Assembly: GCF_030704535.1 (NCBI RefSeq) | Contig: NC_081810.1 | Coordinates: 3,143,501 to 3,207,500 of the forward strand | DNA length: 64,000 bases | Source of the DNA: Vitis vinifera | Lineage: Eukaryota > Streptophyta > Magnoliopsida > Vitales > Vitaceae | Reading direction: 5' to 3' | In this document: piece by piece, positions 36,120-47,750 of the stretch | Layout of the letters: every line of letters begins with the position of its first letter | Numbering within the stretch: the first letter of the stretch is position 1 | Translations under genes and position numbers: made by a program | The notes under the pieces: model-generated | Databases searched by the model: none | The model's input: the letters and a program-made list of their open reading frames with translations, nothing else | What the model was told of the DNA's origin: nothing

Positions 36120-36525
36120 GAAATGAGTTTTTTCAGGTACCATCCCATCTTATCTTTAATAGAACGAGTTTGAAATGTAAATAAATAGGCTAGAGATAGG
36201 GTTTTAGATTTTTTAAAAAAATTAGGATCGGGGTGGGTTTGAATATTGCCTTGTTCCGCTGAGCCTTGATTATATACAAAATTAATTTAATTTAATTTTT
36301 ATTTTTCTATTTTTAATTTATAATAATAATAATAATTCATAGATTACAAAAATTATAATAATTTAATTATTTTTAAAATATATTTATTTTAATGTAATTT
36401 AAAATTTAAAAAAAAAATTCTTCTAAAAAACCGTTAAAAGAAGGGAGATGAAAATTATTTTGAATAAATGAGACAAGATTAAGATGAAAGTGACACATCC
36501 CGTCCATGCCATTCCTATTTTTAAT
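36120..36525. mobile_element. Element with GC-rich ends, older copy
   Basis: Diverged relative of 37305-37812: it shares GGGGTGGGTTTGAATATTGCC, the core TTAATTTAATTTAATTTTTAT, and the right-hand GAAAATTATTTTGAATAAA followed by CATCCCG. Boundaries are approximate. Confidence 0.55.
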
Positions 36526-37304
36526 CCTCAAAGCACCTAATTTTGGTTAATAAATAACCATCACCTTATGCAAGCATGGACATCCCATCATAATGCCCAA
36601 GGCAAAATTCCAAATTCTCAATCCAGTTTTTTCTTCAATAACACATAAAATATGAATGCTTTAATTTTTTTTAATTCATTTCTTTTTTTGAAAAAAAAAA
36701 ATTCTTTTAATGACTTCTTAAAAAATAAAAAATTATCACATATATTTTCTAAAAGAATCAAACATACATGTAGAAGGTTGGCTGAAAGTAAATTCAAAAG
36801 GATTGTATTATTATTATTATGTCTTCTAATAAAATGACAAATTATTGAAAATGGAAAAGGCATGTAAAGAAATATAATATTGTGAATCGAGTGTAGGAGG
36901 AAAATGGGAGGACTAATTATGGAAGTCAACTAGTGGCCCTTCCAATACTGATTAGTCATCAAATGATAATTGAAAATACGTGTTTAACTTGTTCGTGTCC
37001 ACTATTTTAAAAATCATATTTGGAAACGCTTTTCAAATATGGGATGCTACTGTCTCCAAATTTGACATCCTTCATTCCTTCTGCCCTATCATGTCTAGAA
37101 ATTCCATTATTTCTTTGAGCTCAGTGATGGTCGGTGCACAACAATGGTTTCAATCTTACCATTGAAATTCCTCTTTAACCCTAGATTGCTTTGTACTAAA
37201 GTAAATCGAGAAGAAATCTCCAAAAGCTCCCACAATGGAATCTGGAATGACTAGAATCTCCTTTCAAAAACCATTGTATTAAAAGGGAAAATGTTAAGCG
37301 CATA
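36526..37304. other. Intergenic DNA, no gene seen
   Basis: AT-rich, with short frames only. Confidence 0.5.
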
Positions 37305-37812
37305 GGAATGACAATAGGGCTGGTTTTTTCAAGTATTCGCCTCGCCCGACCCCTAATGGGACGGGGTTCAATTTTAATAAACGGGTTTGAGAATTTTTTT
37401 TTCAACCCGGGGCGGGTTTGGAGCGGGTTCGGGTATTGCCCCGTCCCGCCTCGATTATATATAAAATTAATTTAATTTAATTTTTATTTTATTATTTTTA
37501 ATATATAAATAATAATAAAATATTTTTAATAAAATAAGTTATAAAAAATATAATAATTTAATTATTTATAAAATATATTTATTTTAATGTTATTAAAAAA
37601 TTTTAAAGTAACTTTTTAAAAAAAATTAAAATTCAAAAAAAAGTTAAACGAGGCGAGGTGGGGTAGGTACGAGAATTTATCATACCCACCCCGTCCCGCC
37701 CCGCCCTGTTTTATTTTTTAAATGGGATGAGGATGAAAATTATTTTGAATAAACGGGACGGGATTGGGATGGGGGCGATCCATCCCGAACCCGCTCCGTT
37801 GCCATCCCTAGA
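37305..37812. mobile_element. Element with GC-rich inverted ends and an AT core
   Basis: The left end TAGGAATGACAATAGGGCTGG and the reversed right end TAGGGATGGCAACGGAGCGGG are imperfect inverted repeats. The outer 100-130 bp on each side are rich in CCCGCC/GGGCGG, unlike everything around them, and flank a nearly pure A/T core of about 200 bp. Non-coding. It resembles non-autonomous DNA elements common in dicots; the superfamily is not established. Confidence 0.65.
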
Positions 37813-38829
37813 CATGCATCTATCAAATTTTAAATTTAAACTATTTGAATATGTGGTAAAATTTACACTATTGAATATGAATGAAATCAAAGCACAAATG
37901 AATAAAATCGAATTTTGAAAGTACGAACAAATGTAATTAAGATACAAAATACATGAGATATCAAAATATTATGTGACATTACCTAATTGGTAGTGTCTTT
38001 TTGTATGATGCCATAAAGTTACCTTTGTATGACCTTATTAAAAGATATGACAAATGTTCATCTAAAATTTGCAAACATGAAAAGTGGAGATGCATGACCT
38101 AGTTTCCCCGAGATGGACCTCTAGGTCTAACCATGTCTCAAAGTTATTGAGCTTACCCGATGAGCTTATTCAAGGTGGATGAGAGCCTCATCAATTTGCC
38201 GAACAAGATCTCCAAGGTTAATTTGTTCAATTGAGAACACATATTGTGTCATGCCTTAAGATTCACTCCAAGGGAATAAAAGGTCATTTCACACCTCAAA
38301 TTTGAAGATTCAAAGTGAAAATAACTCAAAACAATCATTTTGTAGTGAAATATATAGAGTAGTAAAATATATTATAATCCTTAAAATTTAGCTTTAGTAA
38401 AAAAAAAAAAAAAAATTAACGCATTTATCCGAACAACTTCAAACTTAAATAATTCAAATGGTAATTAAATTCTAACATCTAAGCAATGTCCAAAAATAAA
38501 AGTTTAACTCAAAAATCCTAATAAGGACAAATTCTCAATCTAATTAATCACTTTTCACTCGAACTAAGATGGCTGAAAAATATTAATGAAAATGAATGAA
38601 CTCAAAGCTTAATAAAAAATATTAATATAGTTTCATTGATAAAATATTTTCAATTATGATTACAAATAAAATATATAATATAGACTTTTTTCAGAAGGAT
38701 TTTTTAGTTCAAATATGTTGAAACATCCAAAACTTTTTTTTTAAAAAAAAAATCATATTTATGCCAATATAATTAATTTCACATCAAATCCAAATAAAAT
38801 ACATTCAAAATATTTTTACTCTAATTTGG
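37813..38829. other. AT-rich intergenic DNA
   Basis: No gene. A trace of the AAGATACAAAA-type repeat occurs at about 37920-37960. Confidence 0.5.
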
Positions 38830-38898
38830 TTTCATATTTGGTTTTCTAATATTCGGTTTCAACATGAAAAATACAAAAGAAAATTAAATATAATTAAA
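38830..38898. mobile_element. Left part of a MITE split by the CACTA insertion
   Basis: Ends AAATATAATTAAA at the CACTA border. Joined across the element to 43503 onward, it recreates the arrangement in the intact MITE at 33539-33864 (there AAATATAATTAAAACTAATT). The outer left end is diverged and uncertain. Confidence 0.5.
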
Positions 38899-39871
38899 CA
38901 CTACAAGGAAAAATATATATGGTGACATTTATAACGAGTCACCATAAACATAGGGTGTCACTACAACATAGCGTCACCTTCTCCACTGACACCATAAAGG
39001 GTACCAATTGGTGACGTATTTGGAAGTGACACCAAAGTAGATAAATGGTGACCCATTTGGAAGTGACACCATATATTTCTAGTGATGATAGGGTGTCGCA
39101 TTAAATGTATCATCTTTGAGTTATGATGTCACATTAAATGCATCACCTTTGAGTTATGGTGTCACATCATTGTAAATATTGTGGAATATATGATATCTTT
39201 TAGTTGTAGATTTTTGTAATGCTTATCAATTAATAAGATTGATTCACCTGTTTATATTTTATCCATAAATATAACAATCATATTACATTTAACTCTTTTT
39301 TCTGTAATGTTTCTGGAATAACTCATAATACATTGATCATCTAATAATATTTGTACATCAAATGTTCACAAAAAGATAGTACATCCAACATATCAAACCC
39401 ATCAAAACTAAAAAAGAAGAGTGAATACATACCAAAACATGATGAAATGTTAAAGATACCAAGATTCGTGTATACATCCATTTCATAAGCATAAAATCGG
39501 CTAACTATAAAATGACATAAAAGTCGCATCTAAAAATCTAAAATTCTCAGTACCAATTAAAGTAACATTTATGTCCTACAACATATGACATAAGAGTTGC
39601 ATTTAAAAACCCAAAATCTTGTTGTCTTCTTTCTTTTTATTCTCCATTCCACCATCCCAAGAGTGTATACCTGCATTTCATAGTTTAATGAGTTTTATAG
39701 ATTTTTATTTAAGAAAATAAACATGGATCGATGTTATCATAAATGAACAAATTTAAGAACTATTTTTTTTTCTTTTTTTCAAATAGAAACATTATTCAAA
39801 GAATAAGCAATACTATACAATACCTATGGAAAAATTCATGTAGTAGCTAAGGGACTCACCATGCATGGTGA

Positions 39872-40760
39872 TCATGATGCATCAACATGATTCATGATTA
39901 GTTGTAGCACAAAAGTAGCCCATTCTCCTATAATTTCATCAAATTCTACTTGAAAATATGTTTTTTTTTATCACCAAACTGAATCAAATAAGAAAATAAC
40001 ACTAAAATGCATAACATTTGGAAGCCTAAAACTATGTACAATTCATTAAATAAGTAATACCTTTGAAGCAATAATTGTAGGATAACAAATTATCTCTTTA
40101 ATAAATCTCATAACAAAGTAGTCACATTCGAACCCTCCTTCTTGTCTTAGACACTAATCGATCAATTATAAAATAACATTAGTACTCATATATATATAAA
40201 TGGTGCAAATGCATAAGCTAATGTGTAAAAAAAAAAATTTGGATGTCACATGCACTAGTTGCCAAGATGGCTCCCTCTTGGATGATTTCTTTGCAGATAT
40301 TTGAAGAGCCCTATGTAAATAAGTTCAATGGGTACATTTTTAAAATAGGTAAATGTTATATGTTTTAATACATATAAATAAAAATAAAAAATGTGTTTGA
40401 GGTGAATGTATTTTTTTTTTAAATAATATTATGAAAAATAATAGGAAGAACTTACATGTTTATGATATCGTTTAAGTCATCACATGGTTTGTGATACATA
40501 GGGTCAAGATAGTGGACTATCATTTTCCTTGGCTCAATCACTACCAAGACCCAATGAAAGCTAAAACATTAAAAACAAAAGTAGCATCTAATTAGAAATA
40601 TAAATCAATCATAAAACCTCATATTAAAGTATAATATTCGTCACTTACTCGGGGTTAGGGAATGAAAACATATTTAGCATCTTGGCACTCTATTAAGCGT
40701 TTTGCCAACAATTATGCTCTTTTCTCTGTTTGAGGAGTACTAAAGCCTGCTCGTGATATT
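39872..40760 (-). pseudogene. Ulp1-type (C48) protease remnant of the CACTA element
   Basis: C48 cysteine proteases of the Ulp1 type are a frequent second gene in plant CACTA elements. Exon-like blocks on the minus strand: about 40640-40720 (KRLIECQDAKYVFIP, then a stop where this family often reads YNP); 40456-40560 (FHWVLVVIEPRKMIVHYLD, containing the conserved His-Trp and later Leu-Asp); 40236-40310 (KREPSWQLVHVTSK); and 39872-39955 (EFDEIIGEWATFV, stop). Donor GTAAGT at 40455 and acceptor ATAG at 40311 join the middle blocks in frame. The glutamine/cysteine block expected after SWQLVH is not seen. The stop in the first block and the missing catalytic cysteine indicate a dead copy. The family call rests on motif pattern only. 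Confidence 0.6.
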
Positions 40761-42754
40761 GTAAAAGGATTAACAACTATAAATTGGTTGGATATTTGGC
40801 AATTGCCATTGCCATTTCTATAAAGTTGTATATTTGAAAAATAAATTGTGACATAGCACATGATCTAAACTTGGTGGGGCATCACATGGATAATAAATTC
40901 AATTGTAGTTGCTTCCCTATTGAACCAAATGATGAATTCAAGACCCTGTTTCAAAGGTGAGTGCATCATATTCAAGGTGGCTTAACTAAATTGGTCAAAC
41001 AAATAATTTAAAATTATTAGTGATAACGGTAAAAAAAAGTTGCAATTAAATGCAGGTGACTATGAAGAACAGAAATCATCTGCTTGGATTTATATTCAAA
41101 TTAGATTAATCACCGAATCTATATTAATACCTATTTAAATTAAGGATATCATGTCTCGATCATCTCACCAATGCAACATATTCATACTTTTAGTTGTGAT
41201 GGCATTATTTTATTTCAGTATTTACAGCTCATCAATTTTTTAATTAATTATGAACATATACAACTTCTCATCACATCACAAATAAAAGAAGCTTTTTGTT
41301 AAAAATAAATAAATAAATAAATAAATTTATGGAGAGTAGCAGAGTGCCCTTGAGAGTTAAGGGGGCATACGGATTTTGGTGATGTGATGTTTCTCTTGGC
41401 TGTAGAGAGAATATAATATGCAGTGGCTAATTTCTAGGAAACCGGTGTTGTATGAAAACCTATCTCATGTATTTTCCATCAAACCATAATCAAGTGACTA
41501 CGTGTGACGAGGCAGCTCAGCAATCACGCCCCAAACTCCAATGAATCAGACACCATAAAAATCACAACTCACACCTTGCCCAACCACCTTCCTAGATCCT
41601 GCATGCTACTCTCTTGGATAATTCATCTTACCTTTGGTCAGTCTATCACTCTTCATTCTTCTGCAATTACACACTTCTCGTTGTTTTCTTTAATTTAATT
41701 ATCCTTACTATACTATTATTATTTTCTGCTTTCTTAGATGTGAGTATTGAATATATCTTCAATACTTTCTAAGTACTTCTAACTTCCATATTTTTCACCA
41801 AGTAGAGCAAAACCCATTTGATTTAAACCACTGAAACACCTATGACTTTAGCTAATTTCTGACATGGGTTTGGGTTTAATCTTCAAATCCATCCAAGCTC
41901 TTTCTAATCATGTGTGTGTAATGGGTAGCAGTATACTTGATAAAATGCTTTCAACTGTTTCAAAAAAATTTCTTTTATCATCAAATAGAATAAAAGACAT
42001 TAGGTTAAGATTATTGATCATGTGTGTTTTGATAAATCAAAGAGTATATATGTCTTAATCTTTGTTACTATCTTCCATCAGACAATATATATCAATTTTT
42101 TTTATAGTCTTGAGAAGCTTTTTTATGTCTGATACAATACTTCAAATTGCTTTCAAAAACAAAATCCCATTTGTTTAGAGGACTTCTTTAATCAAATAGG
42201 TACTAGAAATGTTATTTAAACCCACCAGATGTACTTCCCATTAAAATAAAAAAAAAATAAAAAAACTAAAAACATGAGGTTAAGCATATGCTAGTGGTCA
42301 TATGCAAGTAAATATGTAAGTCTCTCTTCTTCTTCTTCAGTATTTGTAGGGTTTTTTTCTTGAGTCATGTGAGTCTGCAATGAAATGCTTTATGAATTAA
42401 ATACATAAAGGGTTTTAATTAGTCAAGAAGAAACTCCTTTTTCCTTTATTTGTTTATTTTTTTAATCTTTCTAGTGGGTGGGGGCTTCTTGAGAAGTATA
42501 TGGATTGTGGAGAAAGTAATGTGAGTGGAGCAAAGGATTACGATTGTAGGTGGGTAGGGAATCTCATGCAAAATAGAGGACCACAGAGAGAGAGAGAGAG
42601 ATAAACACACACTCTCTCTCCATCTCTATATCTCTATATCTCTCTATCTTTTCATCTCTCCATCTCTTCATCTCTAGTTCGTTAACAAAGAATATAAATA
42701 CGGTCAAAGCAGGTAAAAAAAAAAAGGACAATGGGTTTGGTCAGGGGCAAAAGA

Positions 42755-43055
42755 GAAGAACCTTAAGCATGACGAGGTCGACCGCGTCCTCGCCATTGCC
42801 GGCCGATTTACACACCGCCTCTATCATCCCCTTCCCATCAATCACGCCACGGATCAGCCCTAGCGAATACAACTTGAACAACCACTCCAACGGCGGCTCC
42901 ATGACCTTCGCAGAGGCCGAATCAAGAGCCAGCAAAAGAGGCTGCAAAACGAATTCCACATCGAAAATCGATAATCCGAACACTGGCGAGTTCGAATTTG
43001 GATCCGACAGATCTGAGAGGGTTTCGATCTTGTCGAGCACAAATTTATATTCTCA
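42755..43055 (-). pseudogene. Captured fragment of a BIG-type ARF-GEF gene
   Basis: The minus strand reads VLDKIETLSDLSDPNSNS, then VLQPLLLALDSASAKVMEPP, FKLYSLGLIRG and VDLVMLKVLL. This matches the start of the N-terminal dimerisation (DCB) region of plant BIG1-BIG4 type brefeldin-A-inhibited guanine-nucleotide exchange factors, which activate ARF GTPases in vesicle traffic. Only about 100 of roughly 1,700 residues are present. The Sec7 catalytic domain is absent, and the frame ends in unrelated sequence on both sides. Base composition is clearly GC-richer than the element around it. It lies inside the CACTA element, so transposon capture of exon 1 of a host gene is the best explanation. Confidence 0.8.
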
Positions 43056-43085
43056 ACCAAACAACACCCACTCTCTAGTAATGCA

Positions 43086-43245
43086 TGTCTGGACTACTTC
43101 CGGTGGATCTACGAGGATCTCCGTCCATGGGTGGAGACCGGAATCACCAAAGAGATGATGGAAGCAGCGAAGAACCCACTATTCTTCAGGCTAGTGATAT
43201 TGGACGGAAAGGTTTACATGGAGAAATACAAGAGGACAGTTACAA
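43086..43245 (+). pseudogene. Captured fragment of a GT90 (rumi-like) O-glucosyltransferase gene
   Basis: The plus strand reads CLDYFRWIYEDLRPW, then TGITKEMMEAAK and FRLVILDGKVYMEKYKR. This is the conserved start of the glycosyltransferase family 90 (CAP10/DUF821, rumi-like) domain of plant proteins. Only about 53 residues survive; the rest of the domain, the upstream membrane anchor and any start codon are absent. It begins 30 bases from the BIG fragment and runs in the opposite direction, so no natural gene explains the pair. Located just inside the 3' subterminal repeats of the CACTA element. Confidence 0.78.
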
Positions 43246-43502
43246 TGGGCTTTTTATATATTATTCCTCATTATTAATTCTAAAAGTGGGCTCGTTAAGT
43301 TATAATACTTAAAAATTTTTATTTTATACGATGTCACTTCCCAAAAAATGACACTATAAATATAAAACTAACATCATCTAACTACCTCAATTGAAGATTT
43401 TTTATATGATGTGTCACCTTTATTAATTATAAACCATATAGTGTCATTATTTTAAAAGTGACACCATAAATAGTGACACCATAAATTATTTTTGTAGTAG
43501 TG

Positions 43503-43717
43503 AAAATTAGTTAAAAATTTATACATTTTAAAATTATTTAATTTTTATATAAAAGAGAAAAAATAAGTGAAATGAATTTGAAGTAGAACATAAAATAATT
43601 TATTGATTTTAAGTCTATATTTCATTTTCCTTCACCGATTCTTTCCTTTTACTTTTATTTTTTATTTTTTTCCTTCGCATTTTCTCTCACAAATTAATAA
43701 GAAATCGAACATAGCCA
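43503..43717. mobile_element. Right part of the MITE split by the CACTA insertion
   Basis: Continues from the target duplication with TTAGTTAAAAATTTATACAT, carries the family block AAATGAATTTGAAGTAGAA and ends GAACATAGCC, the mirror of GGCTATGTTTGG in the intact copies. Confidence 0.7.
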
Positions 43718-43719
43718 AA

Positions 43720-44455
43720 ATGTCATACTGATAGCTAGCTATTCTTATCCATTTATTTATGCATAAATTAATCTGCTTTCTATAAATGCCATTTAACATA
43801 CACCCAAAATAGAAAAAGTACTTATTAGATGACAATAATACATCTTATTAAGATGCCTGCAAGAAATTTAGGCAAAAAGAAAATGGAACTTTTTTTATGT
43901 GATGTCAAAGAGCCTGGTCAAATTTGGACTACATCAGAGTTAAGACTTTTCAATACAAATATTATTTTGTGTCTGAATTTGGTCTAAGAAAATGATAACA
44001 TATTAGAAAAGAAAATAATAACACATTCAATTAAAATAAAATTTGTATCGAATCAAAGGTTACCAGTTCTCAAATAGCTAGTGGAAATATTTAATTTCCT
44101 TGGGTGGTATGAGGTGAACCAAGATGACATCCTTTCTCCTTTGACTTGTTGTCTGTTCAACCCACAATTCGTCATTATGAACGTGAATCAAATGGACTCG
44201 GCAAGCCACCTTGCCCTAGTACAATGTAGGAACATCAGGTCACCATTAGGGTCTGCTTCTTTATCACATGGTTGAACGGTCCTTTCAGTTCATTTGACTC
44301 AACATTTTCAGATTTTTTTTCACTAGCTGATGTCGATGTTCAGGGAAGAAAGTTTTGAAAGTCGTATTCAAATCAAATGGCCTTCCACATGTTCATACTA
44401 CCAATTTTTGAAGCCCAATGAGTTATGTAAGCAAGGAACCTCTCAACCTATTTAT
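43720..44455 (+). repeat. Carbonic anhydrase upstream-region duplicate A
   Basis: Nearly the same as 45300-46030 over most of its length. Its distal part (about 44080-44455) is a diverged match to the promoter of the intact alpha-carbonic anhydrase gene (47870-48280), sharing CAATTCGTCATTATGAACGTGAATCA-like and CACATGGTTGA-like segments. It ends before the signal-peptide exon. A 37-bp trace includes AAGCCCAATGAG, the counterpart of the gene's leader. Confidence 0.65.
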
Positions 44456-45050
44456 TAAATATGAAAATATAAAAAAAACTTCATAAAAATGTAATCAGAA
44501 GTATATTGATATTTTAAAGTTGTTTTATTAAATAATTTGATATATGTATAATATGATTTATCATATTTAATAATACTATCGCATGCATCGATAAAAATAT
44601 GAATTTTATAAGTGTACATTTATTATTAAATTACATCTAATATTATAATATTTGATTTTAATATGTCTAATTTTAAAATATATATTAATATTAAAATTAT
44701 GATCCATTTAATTCAATTGTATTAAACAATATAAAATAAATTATGATATATGTATAATTTTTTAATATTTAATTAATTATTAATGATATTAAAAACATTA
44801 TGAAGAAAATTATGTAATTTTTATATTTTTGGTAATCAATTAAAAGGAAATTTTGCATTTAATCATAAAATAATTATAATTAATTTGCTCTTTAAAATAT
44901 TATTTTAATATTTTCTTTATATAATCAGTTTAAGTATATATATGTTTAATACATAATATATAACAAGGGTGAGTTTGCTTGGATGGTTAGTGGCTTGAAC
45001 CCCAAACCAAATCCCCTCAGCAACAATTTTATATCGCGACATTTTCCTCC
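44456..45050. other. AT-rich spacer between duplicates
   Basis: A/T-rich, no gene. Near 44960-45040 a short mixed stretch precedes the next duplicate. Confidence 0.5.
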
Positions 45051-45215
45051 TTAGGAAGTATGAGGTGAACATGTATGTTCAACCCACAATTCGTCATTAT
45101 GGATGTGAATCAAATGGACTCGGCAAGCCACCCTGCCTCGATACAATGTAGGAACATCAGGTCACCATCAGGGTCTGCTTCTTTATCACATGGTTGAATA
45201 GTCCTTTTCAGTTCA
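45051..45215 (+). repeat. Carbonic anhydrase upstream-region duplicate B (partial)
   Basis: A 165-bp partial third copy of the same promoter segment, joined directly at about 45215 to MITE-derived DNA that begins duplicate C. Confidence 0.65.
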
Positions 45216-46085
45216 CCGATTCTTTCCTTTCACTTTTCTTTTCTATTTTTTTTTTCCTTCACATTTTCTCTCACAAATTAATAAGAAACCAAACATAGCC
45301 AAAATGTTATAATGATAGCTAGCTATTCTTATTCATTTATTTACTAATAAATAAATCTACTTTCTATAAATGCCATTTAACATACATCAAAAATAGAAAA
45401 GTACTTATTAGATGACAATAATACATCTTATGGAGATGCCCGTAGGAAATTTAGGCAAAAAGAAAATGGAATTTTTTTTATGTGATGTCAAAGAGCCTAG
45501 TCAAATTTGGACTACATCAAAGTTAAGACTTTTCAATATAAATATTATTTTGTGTCTGAATTTGGTTTAAGAAAATGATAACATATTAGAAAAGAAAATA
45601 ATAACACATTCAATTAAAATAAAATCTGTATCGAATCAAAGGTTACCAGTTCTCAAATAGCTAGTGGAAATATTCAATTCCCTTGGATGGTAAGAGGTGA
45701 ACCAAGATGACATCCTTTCTCCTTTGACTTGTTGTCTGTTCAACCCACAATTCATCATTATGGACGTGAATCAAATGGACTCGGCAAGCCACCCTGCCCT
45801 AGTACAATGTAGGAACATCAGGTCACCATCAGGGTCTGCTTCTTTATCACATGGTAATTGAACAGTCCTTTTCAGTTCATTTGACTTACCATTTTCATAT
45901 TTTTCCTTACTAGCCGATGTCGATGTTGAGGGAAGAAAGTTTTGAAAGTCATATTCAAATCAAATGGCCTTCCACATGTTCATACTACCAATTTTTGAAG
46001 CCCAATGAGCTATGTAAGCAAGGAAGCTCTCAACCTATTTACCCAAAATGTCAAGGAAGTGACAAAAGTGAGAAGCTAATATGGG
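45216..46085 (+). pseudogene. Carbonic anhydrase duplicate C: upstream region plus decayed start
   Basis: The longest copy. It starts in the right half of the MITE also found at 43634-43717, so duplication A to C happened after the MITE landed. It runs into GTGAGAAGCTAATATGG at about 46067, the counterpart of the first codons of the intact gene (ATGGAGAAGCTAATGACC). The start ATG is GTG here and no signal peptide is encoded. Exons 2 to 6 are absent; the next recognisable piece is the last-exon relic at 46812. Confidence 0.6.
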
Positions 46086-46239
46086 GTTTGACAATTGCTT
46101 GTAAATACGATTTTCTATTTTTTAAAATAATGAAATCAGAAAACATATTTCACAATAAAAAAAAAAACATAAAATAATTTTCCATTCTTAAAAACATATT
46201 TCATGTATTCATGCTTTCAAAAAGCATTTTTTTTTAATC

Positions 46240-46570
46240 ATATTTAGTAATTGTTTTTTGAAAACAGGTTTTTACATTTTCAAAATACAAAAATAGAAAA
46301 ATAAACTTGATAACTAGAAAACAAAAAAATTGTTTTTCGTTAATATGATGTTTTTTATTAATAGGGTATTATTTTATAAAACATCATTTAATTATTTTTT
46401 GAAAATTGTTTTAGAAAATAATTATACATATATGAAAATTTTATTTTTAAAATACATATAAAAAATATAAAAGATAAATTAAAAATATTTCATATTCTCA
46501 AATAGATTTTTGACTTATAGAAAATTTGTTTAAAAAAATTATTGTTAAAAAATTATTATTCAGAACCATT
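46240..46570. mobile_element. Diverged inverted-repeat MITE
   Basis: TTTAGTAATTGTTTTTTGAAAACAGG and later AAAATTATTGTTAAAAAATT-type sequence resemble the 35234-35556 element in a degraded state. It lies between the two carbonic anhydrase relics. Confidence 0.35.
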
Positions 46571-46811
46571 TTAAAAAATACTTTTCAAATAGAATTTTTA
46601 ATTATTTTCACGTATTTTCTTATAAATATTTTTACAAATAATTATATAAATATAGAAAATGATTAAAAATAAAATAAATATATAATTTATTTTTAAAATA
46701 TATTTAAAAATGTAAAAAATAACTTAGAATATTTTAAGTTTCCCACTAAGCTTTTCCTCTAGAAAAATACATCAATTATGCTAAGATATAAACTTTGAAG
46801 CCTTGTCGGGC

Positions 46812-46898
46812 TCAAAATCAGATACAAATGCAAGACCAATACAACAATAGATAAGCGCTCAGGGCATATTTCTAGACCCAAAATTGAAGATGAATAAC
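46812..46898 (+). pseudogene. Last-exon relic of alpha-carbonic anhydrase
   Basis: Matches the final exon of the intact gene (50039-50125) almost base for base in places (AATGCAAGACCAATACAAC against AATGCAAGGCCAATACAAC), but contains an in-frame stop (ACAATAG) and a frameshift before the end. With duplicate C it represents a neighbouring carbonic anhydrase gene reduced to its two ends. Confidence 0.8.
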
Positions 46899-46899
46899 T

Positions 46900-47750
46900 T
46901 TTTTTTCACATATTAAAAAAAATTAAATAATTTTTCAACTACCATGTTTGAAAAACGCTATTTTTTTTTCACAAATTCAACCATGTATTATATTGTTACG
47001 ACTACCATTTTTTAAAAATAATATATATATTTTTTTTCACAAATTCAATCCTGTATCATATGATGTTACAATTTAGAAGACTCAAACCAATCCAGTTTTC
47101 CACAAGCATATGCCAAGGATTTATTGTATTGATGTATGTGACAAAATATGTATACAATTAATCTTCCATATAGAGTTTCCAAAGGTGGAAACGTGTTAAG
47201 ACCTTATTCTAAAAATAATTAAATTTAGTATTCGACCTTCCATAATGTTCATAAAAGACTCCAAACAAAGAAAAGCTTTAACACATCTGTTAATTTCTCA
47301 TCTTGTAAGTTCCTGAAACATTTCAGACATCAGCACTTAGGTGGGTCTGAGACCCCACGACTGTCTATATAAATTGAGTAAGAATGCACATTAGGTTTGC
47401 TTTATTTAATTATTTTTCACATTAAGAAATCAGAGATCAGATACTGTACGCAACCACGAAATTGAAAATTCTTCTCATTTTGTCGGCGCTGACCTTTTAT
47501 TTTTTAGCTTAATTTAAATAGCATATATAATAATGATGACGTGGATATAATAAATAATTTCTTTGATATCTTAATAAGGCAACATGTGAATAGAGTATAA
47601 AAAATAAATATGATAGGCCTATCAAATTTGAATGACGCGAGAGCGATAATTTTCCAACAAAATTATTGTTCTTTATGTATGTTTCCAAGGAAAAAAAATG
47701 ATAAATTTGTTTCTTCATCGACAAGCTTCGAAAAATAGTCTGATCGACGA
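46900..47750. other. Intergenic DNA, part of the duplicated carbonic anhydrase unit
   Basis: The segment 47160-47470 is a diverged match to 51770-52130, downstream of the intact gene; both carry GGTGGA(A/G)ACGT(G/A)TTGAGAC-like and CATCAGCACTTA sequences. No gene seen. Confidence 0.5.

Larger units (their letters stand above)
38899..43502. mobile_element. CACTA (En/Spm) DNA transposon carrying host gene fragments
   Basis: Starts CACTACAAGGAAAAAT and ends ATTTTTGTAGTAGTG, so both termini read CACTAC inward, followed by a shared TATGGTGWCA segment. AAA flanks each side (38896-38898 and 43503-43505), the 3-bp duplication expected of CACTA elements. Both ends hold clusters of GGTGACA/TGTCACC motifs in both orientations (about 38920-39170 and 43328-43490), the usual subterminal binding repeats. 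The 4.6-kb body has no intact transposase. It contains a broken Ulp1-type protease region on the minus strand (39872-40760) and pieces of two unrelated host genes (42755-43055, minus; 43086-43245, plus). It is probably non-autonomous. The ends and target duplication are directly visible; mobility is inferred. Confidence 0.88.

Noticed and set aside
42769-43158. 129-codon frame on the plus strand
   Set aside because: It is the antisense shadow of the BIG fragment; the minus-strand translation matches a known family and this one does not.
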